Of a DNA stretch of 64,000 nucleotides, positions 18,977-27,354 are shown in pieces. Origin of the DNA: Haliea salexigens DSM 19537 (GTDB lineage Bacteria; Pseudomonadota; Gammaproteobacteria; Pseudomonadales; Halieaceae); the NCBI RefSeq assembly GCF_000423125.1, contig NZ_AUHJ01000003.1:237652-301651 (forward strand), written 5' to 3'. Both the position numbers and the translations under genes were made by a program. Position 1 is the stretch's first letter; each line of letters opens with the position of its first letter. The notes below the pieces were generated by a model. The model had not been told where the DNA came from. It did not search any database and worked only from the letters and a program-made list of their open reading frames with translations.

Positions 18977-19012
18977 CTGTTACAAAGCCGCACATGTACC
19001 ACCGCGTAACAG
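18977..19012. promoter_or_regulatory. Symmetric candidate operator ahead of the response-regulator operon
   Basis: CTGTTAC (18977-18983) and GTAACAG (19006-19012) are perfect inverted arms, and the exact centre holds the palindrome ACATGT (18992-18997). The left half contains GTTACAAAGC, which recurs at 22386. It lies between the divergent amidohydrolase gene and the response regulator, where an autoregulatory site would be expected. Confidence 0.45.
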
Positions 19013-19059
19013 CGCGTATCATGCTGCATTCCATGTCAGGGAAACACAAGGACGCTGCT

Positions 19060-19806
19060 GTGGCTGCGGCAAACATTCTGATAATTGATGACGACCTCCT
19101 GTTTTGCAAGGTGTTGCGCTATCAACTGGGTGTACGCAAATACCACTGTGATTTCGTTGACTCCTCCACGCGTGCGCTACAGCGGCTGCAGCGGGAACCC
19201 TGCCCCGACCTGATCATGCTCGACTACTTTCTCGGCGCGCAGGAGATGAATGGCCTGCAGCTCTGCAGCCAGATCAAGACAGTGTGCGATACGCCGGTGA
19301 TCATGCTCACAGCCAACGACGACGTGCGCACGACGATTTCCTGTCTGGACGCAGGAGCCGATCAATACATCGTCAAGCCCTACGATATCGACGAACTCAC
19401 TGCGCGGATTCGCGCAGTACTACGCCAGCATGGCAGCGGCGAACAGCGCGATAATGGCGCCACGGCGAGCCGGGTGCTCGAGTGGGAAGCACTGCACCTT
19501 GACCCGCTGCATCGCACACTCGGCGCCTTCGGCAAGGAAGTCGCACTTTCCGAAAAAGAACTGGCGGTATTGTCCGTTCTGATGCGAAACCCGGGCAGCG
19601 CCGTACAACGCAACGACCTTTACAGCATTGTTTACGGCAGAGACTTCGACTCCATGAATCGGGCCATGGATGTTCTTGTCGGACGCGCCCGGAAAAAACT
19701 CAAGTCGCTCACGGACAACTACTGCATTCGATCAGTGAGAGGTGCCGGTTATGCGTTGCAGCCAACCCGGGCCAGGAGAACACTGCATGAGGATGCCCAG
19801 CCATGA
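19060..19806 (+). CDS. OmpR-type response regulator
   Basis: DNA-binding response regulator of 248 residues. The receiver domain starts at once (ILIIDDD), with the phospho-acceptor D55 in IMLDYF, the switch residue in MLTAND, and the Lys in YIVKPYD. The C-terminal winged helix (about 140-238) contains LSEKELAVLSVLMRNPG, MDVLVGRARKKL and IRSVRGAGYAL, typical of OmpR/PhoB output domains. GTG 19060 is preferred because AAGGA lies seven bases upstream; earlier ATGs at 19033 and 18970 would only add a tail running into the operator. The stop overlaps the HPt gene start by four bases. It is the likely end point of the phosphorelay encoded with it. Confidence 0.93.
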   Translation: MAAANILIIDDDLLFCKVLRYQLGVRKYHCDFVDSSTRALQRLQREPCPDLIMLDYFLGAQEMNGLQLCSQIKTVCDTPVIMLTANDDVRTTISCLDAGADQYIVKPYDIDELTARIRAVLRQHGSGEQRDNGATASRVLEWEALHLDPLHRTLGAFGKEVALSEKELAVLSVLMRNPGSAVQRNDLYSIVYGRDFDSMNRAMDVLVGRARKKLKSLTDNYCIRSVRGAGYALQPTRARRTLHEDAQP

Positions 19807-20165
19807 CCACGCAGCAAACCGTTTTCGACAGCTCGCATTTGCCTCGGTCTCTGGAGCTTGACGACTGGGAGATACTGGAGGATTTCTACGGTACGTTTCT
19901 ACAGCAGCTGGATACGCTACTGCTGCACATTGAGTCCGCCCCCCCGCCAATGACGATGGATGAGCAACGTCATCACGCACACAAGCTGGGCTCCTCCTGC
20001 CGTACTGTGGGGGCACCCGCCCTGGCTTCCCTGTTCGAGTCTCTCGAGACGCTGTGCCGGGACGCGGCAAACGCGGAAACGCGGGAGCAACTGCTCGCAG
20101 ACATTGTAATACTGGCAAAAACGACCCGCGAGCGCGTTGCATCACATCTTGCAGCGGGAGCCTGA
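19803..20165 (+). CDS. Free-standing HPt phosphotransfer protein
   Basis: Histidine-containing phosphotransfer protein of 120 residues, a four-helix bundle without catalytic domains. The phospho-accepting His is H60 in HHAHKLGSSCRTVGA, which matches the HPt consensus AHKLKSS..TVGA except that the Lys after the Leu is Gly here. It would move phosphate from the receiver of the hybrid kinase to the response regulator. The gene overlaps the response-regulator stop (ATGA) and ends seven bases before the kinase start, so all three are co-expressed. A separate HPt fits a kinase that has no HPt domain of its own. Confidence 0.9.
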   Translation: MTTQQTVFDSSHLPRSLELDDWEILEDFYGTFLQQLDTLLLHIESAPPPMTMDEQRHHAHKLGSSCRTVGAPALASLFESLETLCRDAANAETREQLLADIVILAKTTRERVASHLAAGA

Positions 20166-20172
20166 CACCGGC

Positions 20173-22341
20173 ATGCCCGCCACCCGTGCCATTTTCGAGG
20201 CCCTGACCGCCAGCCAACTGGGCGCCATGCGCTGGCGCCGCGGTGTTGGCGCCATTGCGCTCAACCGTGGCCTGTGCGCCGCACTGGAATTGCCTGCAGG
20301 CACCAACGCCCTGTCCGCAGCGAACTTCGAAAGCATGCTCTATGAGGAGGATCGCGCGCGGGTTATCCGCAGTTTCAATCATTACATCGAACAGGGTTTA
20401 CAGGAGACCGTCGAGATTCCGCTGCGCGCACGAACCACGCAAGGCGGCATACGAAAATTCCAATGCGTGCTCAGCATTGTCACCGATGAGGGTCAGCCCC
20501 AAGACGACGTCATGATCATCCTCCGCGACATGACCGAAGCCGAAATAGCACGCACGGAAACACTGCAGAAATCGGAACTGGAGAGATTGATTATCTCCAT
20601 CTCCATCAAACTGCTTGAAGCCCCAATCGAGCTGATTGACGCCACGATCACCGAGGCGCTGAGCGACACATCAAAATATGTCGGTGCTGATAGAGCCTAC
20701 CGCTTCACCTACGACTGGGAGCGGGAAAGCTGCTGCAATACGCATGAATGGTGTGCCCCGGGTGTCGAGCCACAAATCGATCTCCTGCAGGACATTTCCA
20801 CCCGGGACCTGCATTTGTGGACCAGCAATCACAGGAGCCGCTTGCCTTTCATTGTCTCCGCCGTGCGCAGCCGCGCGCCGGGTGACGCCCTGCGGGCAAT
20901 ACTCGAACCTCAGGGCATACAGTCACTGGCGACATTCCCCGAGCTGCTGGGTGATGATTGTATCGGCTTTATCGGCTTCGACTCGGTAAACAGTGCGCGC
21001 CATTACAGCGACGTAGAGATCATGTTGCTGGAATTACTGGCCGACCTGATCACACACACCGAACAGCGACGCCGCCGGGAACAGGAACTACTCGATACGC
21101 TTGCTTCCCTCAAGGAATCCCGCAACTCGGCGCTGACCATGGCCACAGTGGCGAGCTCAGCCAACGAGGCCAAGTCACGCTTCGTTGCCACCATGAGCCA
21201 TGAAATCCGCACCCCGCTGCACGTCATTCTCGGCATGACGGAGTTGCTCAAGGGCACAGTGCTGGACGAGAACCAGCGCTCGCTACTGGATGCACTGGAA
21301 TCGTCCGGCCGCAATCTGGCGGAATTGATTGGCGATATTCTTGAGGTGTCGCGCATCGAAAGTGGCAACCTTGCACTGGAGCCTGTGCCCTTCTCGCTGC
21401 CGGACTTGAGCGGTCCGGTGGAGAAAGTACTGCGCCCGCTCGCGGACCGGAAACGCATCAGGCTCGATTTCCAATTGACCACTGGGCTCCCCTGCCGATT
21501 TTACAGCGATGCCATCAAGATTCGTCAGGTCATCCAGAATCTGGTGGCCAATGCCATCAAATTTACCGAAACCGGATCGGTGGAGGTACAGCTGTCAGTG
21601 ACGCAACCTTACCAAAGCGCAGCACATGACGACTGGCAACTGCGGATCTGCGTCGAGGATACTGGCATAGGCATGCCGGAAGATGTACTGGCGCACCTCC
21701 ATGAACCTTTCTACCAGGCCAGCGCCGCTGGGCCAGCGCGCGCGGGAGGCACCGGGCTCGGGCTGGCCATTGTCTACAATCTGGTGAGCGCGATGGGCGG
21801 CTCGGTTGCGGTGGAGAGTACGCTTGCCGCAGGCTCGAAGTTCGAGGTGAGCTTGCCGCTGCAGCCATTTGACGACGCGGAAGCCACCGACAAACACTGT
21901 CAGACAGGCGGACCGGTAAACGCCCACGTGGAAGCGGACCAGTATGCCAACCGGATCAACGGCAAGCGCATTCTACTGGCGGAAGACAACCTGATGAACC
22001 AGCGGCTGGTGCAAACCCATTTGAACGGCTACAGCTGCGAGCTGGAGTTTGCGGAGAACGGGGAAGAAGCCGTGGCCCTGGTGGAGCAACGCGACTTTGA
22101 CCTCATCCTGATGGATTGCCAGATGCCCATCATGAACGGCTTTGAGGCGACCCGCCAGATCCGCGCCAACTTGCGTCAGCAACACAGGCCTCAGCCGGCG
22201 GTGCTCGCAGTCACAGCAAATTCGGTACAGGGGGACAGGGAAAAGTGTCTCGCGTTCGGTATGGACGCCATGCTCAGCAAGCCATTCTCGCGTCAGGAGC
22301 TTATCGCCACCGTTGCACAGTGGGTTGAGCGAGCCGCCTGA
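20173..22341 (+). CDS. Hybrid sensor histidine kinase (PAS-GAF-HisKA-HATPase-receiver)
   Basis: Soluble-looking hybrid kinase of 722 residues with no evident transmembrane helix. Order of domains: PAS (about 10-125), GAF-like sensor (about 140-290, with Cys-rich ESCCNTHEWC), a coiled linker, the dimerisation domain with H343 in MSHEIRTPLH, and the ATPase with NAIKF, DTGIGMPED and GGTGLGLAIV. The C-terminal receiver has acceptor D648 in LMDCQMPIMNG and LSKPF. It lacks an HPt domain, supplied by the preceding gene. ATG 20173 is chosen over a TTG at 20137 that lies inside the HPt frame. The signal is unknown; the cysteines in the sensor could suggest redox or metal sensing, but this is speculative. 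Confidence 0.93.
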   Translation: MPATRAIFEALTASQLGAMRWRRGVGAIALNRGLCAALELPAGTNALSAANFESMLYEEDRARVIRSFNHYIEQGLQETVEIPLRARTTQGGIRKFQCVLSIVTDEGQPQDDVMIILRDMTEAEIARTETLQKSELERLIISISIKLLEAPIELIDATITEALSDTSKYVGADRAYRFTYDWERESCCNTHEWCAPGVEPQIDLLQDISTRDLHLWTSNHRSRLPFIVSAVRSRAPGDALRAILEPQGIQSLATFPELLGDDCIGFIGFDSVNSARHYSDVEIMLLELLADLITHTEQRRRREQELLDTLASLKESRNSALTMATVASSANEAKSRFVATMSHEIRTPLHVILGMTELLKGTVLDENQRSLLDALESSGRNLAELIGDILEVSRIESGNLALEPVPFSLPDLSGPVEKVLRPLADRKRIRLDFQLTTGLPCRFYSDAIKIRQVIQNLVANAIKFTETGSVEVQLSVTQPYQSAAHDDWQLRICVEDTGIGMPEDVLAHLHEPFYQASAAGPARAGGTGLGLAIVYNLVSAMGGSVAVESTLAAGSKFEVSLPLQPFDDAEATDKHCQTGGPVNAHVEADQYANRINGKRILLAEDNLMNQRLVQTHLNGYSCELEFAENGEEAVALVEQRDFDLILMDCQMPIMNGFEATRQIRANLRQQHRPQPAVLAVTANSVQGDREKCLAFGMDAMLSKPFSRQELIATVAQWVERAA

Positions 22342-22385
22342 ACCGGCTCTTTATCGCCGTCATACCGAGCGGCGGGATACCCAAC

Positions 22386-22403
22386 GTTACAAAGCTGATC
22401 ATG
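22386..22403 (+). promoter_or_regulatory. Second copy of the GTTACAAAGC motif
   Basis: GTTACAAAGCTGATCATG matches 15 of 18 positions of the segment at 18979-18996 in front of the response regulator. Here it sits 43 bases before the small gene at 22446. TATCAT occurs 27 bases after the motif start here and 38 bases after it in the first copy, a difference of 11. TTACAA-17-TGTTAT within it could be a promoter. Binding by the adjacent response regulator is inference. Confidence 0.4.
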
Positions 22404-22445
22404 CCGGTTTGTTATCATGTCGCCTTCACGTACGCGGAAGCCAGT

Positions 22446-22634
22446 ATGAGCGCGCCAACACTAGCCACCCCATTCACACAGCATGAGCAGAGCATTGAAT
22501 CAGGCACCGGCATTGCGCCTGCCGAGCGGCGCAGAGGTGGCCGTGCTTCCTGTGCTTCGCTACTGCTCCTCGTGGCCACCAGCAGTGTAATCAGCGTATG
22601 GTCGCTGCAAGCGCTGCTTGCGATAGCGGGGTAG
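22446..22634 (+). CDS. Possible small membrane protein (62 aa)
   Basis: Short frame of 62 residues with a polar N-terminal half containing an Arg-rich turn (AERRRGG) and one hydrophobic segment at about residues 36-60 (LLLLVATSSVISVWSLQALL). GGAAG lies about seven bases before the ATG, and the preceding 60 bases carry the motif shared with the response-regulator operon. The 3' end overlaps the convergent leucine dehydrogenase gene by 44 bases, a point against it. The protein is not recognised; a small membrane partner or target of the phosphorelay is a guess. Confidence 0.4.
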   Translation: MSAPTLATPFTQHEQSIESGTGIAPAERRRGGRASCASLLLLVATSSVISVWSLQALLAIAG

Positions 22635-23688
22635 TCGTCTCTCTCGCAGGAGCTGCACCGCGCAGGTATTCAACCGCCAGCGCCTCCGCCACTGCGTTCG
22701 ACGGCTGTCCAGATGCGTCCGCTCTACGCAGCACTTCAGCCAGGGTCGCGCTGATACGCTCAATGTGTGCTCTCTTCGCCGCCGCCGGCAAGCCGGCGCG
22801 TTGATAGTGCACGTCGATGATGCCACCGGCGTTTATCAGGAAGTCCGGGCAATACAGAATGCCGTGCCCCTGTAAGCGCGCACAGTCCTCCACGGTCGCC
22901 AACTGGTTGTTGGCGGCACCGGCCACAATGCCCGCGCGCAACGTGTCGATGCTGCGATCATTCAGCACGGCGCCCATCGCACAGGGAGCCAGCACATCCA
23001 CTTCCAGGCCGAGTATTTCCGCAGGTGCCACCGGCAAGACGCCGAGCGCTTCCACCGCGCGAGCCAGATTCGCCTCATTGACGTCCGCCCCATAGACTAC
23101 CGCGCCGTCCTCGCGGAGATGACGCGCGAGGTGATAACCCACATGACCCAGGCCCTGTACCGCGACGCGCAAACCTGCAGTGGTGGCCGCACCCAGGCGG
23201 TGTTGCACCGCCGCGCGGATGCCGAGAAAAACACCGTAGGCGGTGCTCGGTGAGGGGTCGCCACCGTGCTCATTGTCGTCGATGCCACTGACATGAGGTG
23301 TCCGTGTGGCCATTCGGCGCAGGTCCTCTACACCGGTACCTGAATCCTCCGCGGCCACGTAGCGCCCACCCTGGGCATGCACGAAATCGCCCATCGCCCG
23401 CATGAGGGCCGGCGTCTTGTCGCGCCGCGGGTCGCCGATGATGACCGACTTCCCACCGCCCATGGGCAGGCCCGCCAGCGCCGATTTGTAGGTCATGCCG
23501 CGAGAGAGGCGCAGCACATCGTGCAGCGCGTCCTCATCACTGGCATAGGGAAACATGCGACAGCCACCGACACCCGGTCCGAGGCTGGAATTGTGTACGG
23601 CAATAATCGCACGAAGCCCGGTGCCAGCATCACTGCCGAAGACAACCAGTTCATGGCCATCCCAGGCGGGGGCGGAAAATACACTCAT
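22591..23688 (-). CDS. Leucine (branched-chain/aromatic amino acid) dehydrogenase
   Basis: NAD-dependent oxidative deaminase of the Glu/Leu/Phe/Val dehydrogenase family, 365 residues. The catalytic lysine is K80 in LPMGGGKSVI, with the substrate-binding Lys in MTYKSALAG. The Rossmann loop is GLGHVGYHLA, and CPDFLINAGG is the conserved C-terminal core. It converts amino acids such as leucine to 2-oxo acids, the substrate class of the oxidoreductase encoded just upstream (29 bases away on the same strand). Specificity among Leu, Val and Phe cannot be read from sequence. The last 44 bases overlap a doubtful small gene on the other strand. Confidence 0.93.
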   Translation of the reverse strand: MSVFSAPAWDGHELVVFGSDAGTGLRAIIAVHNSSLGPGVGGCRMFPYASDEDALHDVLRLSRGMTYKSALAGLPMGGGKSVIIGDPRRDKTPALMRAMGDFVHAQGGRYVAAEDSGTGVEDLRRMATRTPHVSGIDDNEHGGDPSPSTAYGVFLGIRAAVQHRLGAATTAGLRVAVQGLGHVGYHLARHLREDGAVVYGADVNEANLARAVEALGVLPVAPAEILGLEVDVLAPCAMGAVLNDRSIDTLRAGIVAGAANNQLATVEDCARLQGHGILYCPDFLINAGGIIDVHYQRAGLPAAAKRAHIERISATLAEVLRRADASGQPSNAVAEALAVEYLRGAAPARETTTPLSQAALAATIR

Positions 23689-23717
23689 GACAGTTCCTCT
23701 CCAGCTGCCTGCGTTAG

Positions 23718-26700
23718 TCAGGCAGCGTTGACAATGGTGACCGTGTCCACGGCTTCGCCACGGAAACGACGCAAAAGCTGGGCGCGTTGCCCGGCCAGCT
23801 GCTCGCGGTTGCGGTCCTTGATGTGGCCGAAGCCGCGCAGCCGAGCGGGCAGCGACGCCAGTTCCACCGCTTCCGCGTAGTTGTCTTCGCTCAAGCCGGA
23901 GAGCAACTCGTCGAGCAGGCTGAGGTAGTCATCAATATCCGCCCGCTCCTGCCGGCGCTCAGCGGTATAGCCGAAAATATCGAAGCGTGTTCCACGCAGG
24001 CGCCGCAGTCGTGCGAGCCAAGCAAAAGCGGTCAGCATCCACGGGCCGAACTCCTGCTTGACCAAGTGGCCGGTAGCAGGGTCGCGCTTGCTGAACAAGG
24101 GAGGCGCGAGGTTGAAACGCAGTTCAAAATCCCCCTCGAACTGCTGCTCGAGCTTGCGCAGGAACTCGCCATTGCTGTACAGCCTGGCCACTTCGTACTC
24201 GTCTTTGTAGGCCATCAGCTTGTGAAGCACACGGGCCACGGTGGCGCTGAGGCTACCCGGCTTTTCTGCCCGGGGATCCGCGGCGCGCACACGCTCTACC
24301 AATTGCCGGTAGCGTTCCGCGTAGGCCGCGTCCTGGTAGTCCGCAAGTCGCACCGTGCGGTCGGCAACAATCTCATCCACCAACTCGAGGCGCGGTGCCG
24401 CGGGCGGCGCCAGCTCATCCACCAGCGCGAGCACGCGCTCGGGCTGATCGGCACAGCGGCGTCCCCACAGGAATGCCTGTTTATTGAAATTGACCGCCAC
24501 CGCATTCAACTCAATGGCCTCCTCCAGAGCGGCGGCGGAAACGGGCACCAGGCCCTGTTGCCAGGCGTAACCAAGCAGGAACAGGTTCGCGGCTATCGAG
24601 TCGCCCAGCAGCTGCGTGGCGATGCGCGTGGCATCAATGAAGAACGCCGCCGAATCGCCGACCTCATCACTCACCTTGGCTTTCATGGCGCTGGTGGGGA
24701 AGCGCGCATCCGGGTCGAGAATAAAGGCGGAAGTAGGCACTTCGGCATCGTTGACAACGGCGTGGGTGCGGCCGTGCGCCACCTTGCCCAGTGCTTCATA
24801 GGTGGAAGTCACCACCAGGTCACAACCGAGCAGCAAGTCGGCCTCTCCGGCGGGAATACGCACCGCCTTGATGTCTTCCTGATTGGCGCTGACCCGCACA
24901 TGACTGACCACGGCGCCAAACTTCTGCGCCAGACCCGTCTGGTTCATGGTCGCACAACCCTTGCCTTCAATGTGTGCCGCCATGGCCACCAGGGCTGTAA
25001 TGGTCAGCACACCGGTACCGCCCACGCCCGTCACCACGGTGTTCCAGGGCCGCTCGAGCTCTGGCAACTGCGGTTCGGGAAGCGGGTCGAACAGGCCTTC
25101 CACGCCACCGCCGGCGCCCTCGGGCTTGCGCAGCTTGCCGCCAACGACCGACACGAAGCTCGGGCAAAAGCCATTGGCGCAGCTGTAGTCTTTGTTGCAG
25201 GAGCTCTGGTCGATTTTGCGTTTGCGGCCCAGCTCGGTTTCCTTCGGCAGCACCGACAGGCAATTGGACTTGATGCTGCAATCCCCGCAACCCTCGCAGA
25301 CCGCATCGTTGATGAACAAGCGCTTAGCCGGGTCCTCCAACACGCCCTTCTTGCGTCGACGGCGCTTTTCCGCCGCGCAGGTTTGCACGTAAACGATCAC
25401 CGAGGTGCCGCGATACTCGCGCAATTCGCGCTGCAAGGTGTCCATCTCGCTGCGATCATGCAGACTGTAATAACTGGTGACGCCATGAAACTGACCGTTC
25501 CAGGCTTCCGGATGATCACTCACGAGGGCAATGCGCTGCACACCCTCCGCCGCGACCTGGCGCACCAGGTCACCCACCGACAGGCTGCCATCAATAGGCT
25601 GCCCCCCGGTCATGGCGACCGCGTCGTTATAGAGAATCTTGTAAGTGATGTTCACCCCGGCGGCGACCGCTGCCCGAATGGCGAGAATACCCGAGTGGAA
25701 ATAGGTGCCGTCACCAAGATTCTGGAACACATGTTGGGTATCGGTGAACGGCGCCTGGCCAATCCACGTCGCCCCCTCGCCCCCCATTTGCGTGAACGTA
25801 TGGGTTTGCCGGTCAGGCATCCAGGTGGCCATGTAATGACAGCCTATGCCACCAAGGGCGTGGCTGCCTTCAGGGACCTTGGTCGAGGTATTGTGCGGGC
25901 AGCCGGAGCAGAAGTGCGGCACACGCTCGATGGTGTCCCGCGGCTGGGCGAGTGATCGCTCCTTCCCCTCGATCCAGCGGATACGCTGATCCATGGTTTC
26001 CGACTGGTAGAAGCGGCGGATACGACTGGCGATCGCCAGAGCAACCATCGCCGGCGTCAACTCGGCCAGGTTGGGCAGGAGGTCCCTGCCGGCTTCGTCG
26101 AACTCGCCGATCACGCGGGGGCGCGCCGCCACCGGGTAGTTGTACAGCTGGCCGGTCAGCTGGTCTTCGATGATGGAACGCTTTTCCTCCACCACCAGAA
26201 TCTCTTCCAGACCTTCGGCGAAGTCGTGGGTCATACGCGGCTCGAGGGGCCAGGGCATACCGACCTTGTAGACGCGCAGGCCGATTTCGGCGGCCACCGC
26301 ATCGTCGATACCCATATCCTCCAGCGCCTGCATGACGTCCAGATAGGCCTTGCCCGAAGTGATAATACCCAGTCGCGGCTTAGGGCAATCCACTACCACA
26401 CGGTTGATGCCGTTGACACGTGCGAACTCCCGCGCCGCATAGATCTTGAACTTGTTGAGCCGCAACTCCTGTTCCAGCGGCTTGTCCGGCCAGCGCGCAT
26501 GCACGCCATCGGCGGGCATCTGGAAGTCTTCGGGCATGACGATGTTGATACGGTCGGGATCGATGTCCGCAGAAATGGCTGAATCCATGTTTTCGGTGAT
26601 GGCTTTCAACGCCACCCAACAGCCGCTATAGCGCGATAATTCCCAACCGAAAATGCCCAGGTCGAGTACTTCCTGCACATTGGCCGGGCTCAACACGGGC

Positions 26701-27221
26701 ACCGAGGCACCGATGAACATGTGCTCCGACTGGTGCGGCAGTGTTGAAGACTTGCAGGCATGGTCATCCCCTGCCACCGCCAGCACACCGCCGTAGCGCG
26801 ATGTGCCAAATGCATTGGCATGTTTGATCACATCCATGCTGCGATCAACCCCCGGCCCCTTGCCATACCACATGCCGAACACGCCATCGTAGCGCGCCCC
26901 GGCAAACAGGTTGGTCTGCTGGCTGCCCCACACCGAGGTCGCGGCAAGGTCCTCGTTCAACCCGGCCTGAAAGTGGATATTGTGACGCTTCAGCCAGGGC
27001 TCGGCTTTCCACATCGCCTGATCAACGCCACCGACCGGGGAGCCCCGATAGCCAGATATGAAGCCCGCGGTGTTGAGGCCGGCGCGGCGGTCGCGCTGCT
27101 GCTGCAACATAGGCAGCCTGACCAGCGCTTCAATCCCGGTCATGTAGGCACGCGCCGTGTCGAGGGCGTACTTGTCGTCCAGCGATACTTTCCTGAGAGC
27201 CTTGCGGTTGTCGGTTGCCAT
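23718..27221 (-). CDS. Indolepyruvate (2-oxo acid) ferredoxin oxidoreductase, single-chain
   Basis: Fused-subunit enzyme of 1167 residues that decarboxylates aryl or branched 2-oxo acids to acyl-CoA while reducing ferredoxin. The N-terminal part resembles the IorA pyrimidine domain (FISGYRGSPVGGVD). The middle carries the TPP site with GDGTYFHSG and NDAVAMTGGQ. Iron-sulfur cysteines are in CEGCGDC and near HFCSGCPHN. The gamma domain has GVGGTGVLT and NQTGLAQKFGAV. A C-terminal all-helical extension follows, typical of the proteobacterial single-chain form. AGGAG precedes ATG 27221. It shares an operon with the amino acid dehydrogenase and diverges from an Lrp-type regulator, so amino acid-induced expression is likely. 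Confidence 0.93.
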   Translation of the reverse strand: MATDNRKALRKVSLDDKYALDTARAYMTGIEALVRLPMLQQQRDRRAGLNTAGFISGYRGSPVGGVDQAMWKAEPWLKRHNIHFQAGLNEDLAATSVWGSQQTNLFAGARYDGVFGMWYGKGPGVDRSMDVIKHANAFGTSRYGGVLAVAGDDHACKSSTLPHQSEHMFIGASVPVLSPANVQEVLDLGIFGWELSRYSGCWVALKAITENMDSAISADIDPDRINIVMPEDFQMPADGVHARWPDKPLEQELRLNKFKIYAAREFARVNGINRVVVDCPKPRLGIITSGKAYLDVMQALEDMGIDDAVAAEIGLRVYKVGMPWPLEPRMTHDFAEGLEEILVVEEKRSIIEDQLTGQLYNYPVAARPRVIGEFDEAGRDLLPNLAELTPAMVALAIASRIRRFYQSETMDQRIRWIEGKERSLAQPRDTIERVPHFCSGCPHNTSTKVPEGSHALGGIGCHYMATWMPDRQTHTFTQMGGEGATWIGQAPFTDTQHVFQNLGDGTYFHSGILAIRAAVAAGVNITYKILYNDAVAMTGGQPIDGSLSVGDLVRQVAAEGVQRIALVSDHPEAWNGQFHGVTSYYSLHDRSEMDTLQRELREYRGTSVIVYVQTCAAEKRRRRKKGVLEDPAKRLFINDAVCEGCGDCSIKSNCLSVLPKETELGRKRKIDQSSCNKDYSCANGFCPSFVSVVGGKLRKPEGAGGGVEGLFDPLPEPQLPELERPWNTVVTGVGGTGVLTITALVAMAAHIEGKGCATMNQTGLAQKFGAVVSHVRVSANQEDIKAVRIPAGEADLLLGCDLVVTSTYEALGKVAHGRTHAVVNDAEVPTSAFILDPDARFPTSAMKAKVSDEVGDSAAFFIDATRIATQLLGDSIAANLFLLGYAWQQGLVPVSAAALEEAIELNAVAVNFNKQAFLWGRRCADQPERVLALVDELAPPAAPRLELVDEIVADRTVRLADYQDAAYAERYRQLVERVRAADPRAEKPGSLSATVARVLHKLMAYKDEYEVARLYSNGEFLRKLEQQFEGDFELRFNLAPPLFSKRDPATGHLVKQEFGPWMLTAFAWLARLRRLRGTRFDIFGYTAERRQERADIDDYLSLLDELLSGLSEDNYAEAVELASLPARLRGFGHIKDRNREQLAGQRAQLLRRFRGEAVDTVTIVNAA

Positions 27222-27292
27222 AATCACTGCTCCTGCACGGACCTGAGATTCTGCGCCAGACGGAAAGGATTTGTTATTTGATTTGGTGGCCT

Positions 27293-27321
27293 TTTACACG
27301 ATATTGTGCATAAATTATGCA
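27293..27321 (+). promoter_or_regulatory. Lrp-type operator overlapping the regulator's promoter
   Basis: TGCATAA-A-TTATGCA (27307-27321) is a perfect 15-base palindrome. It overlaps the -10 element of a candidate promoter, TTTACA (27293-27298), 17 bases, TATGCA (27316-27321). The site lies between the divergent 2-oxo acid oxidoreductase and Lrp-family genes and could control both. Confidence 0.55.
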
Positions 27322-27354
27322 GCCGTTAAGCAATTACAGGGTAAAACAACCATC

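Noticed and set aside
23787..25955. Very long open frame on the plus strand opposite the 2-oxo acid oxidoreductase gene
   Set aside because: It lies wholly antisense to a complete, motif-rich gene; long shadow frames are expected in GC-rich DNA and the translated protein resembles nothing.
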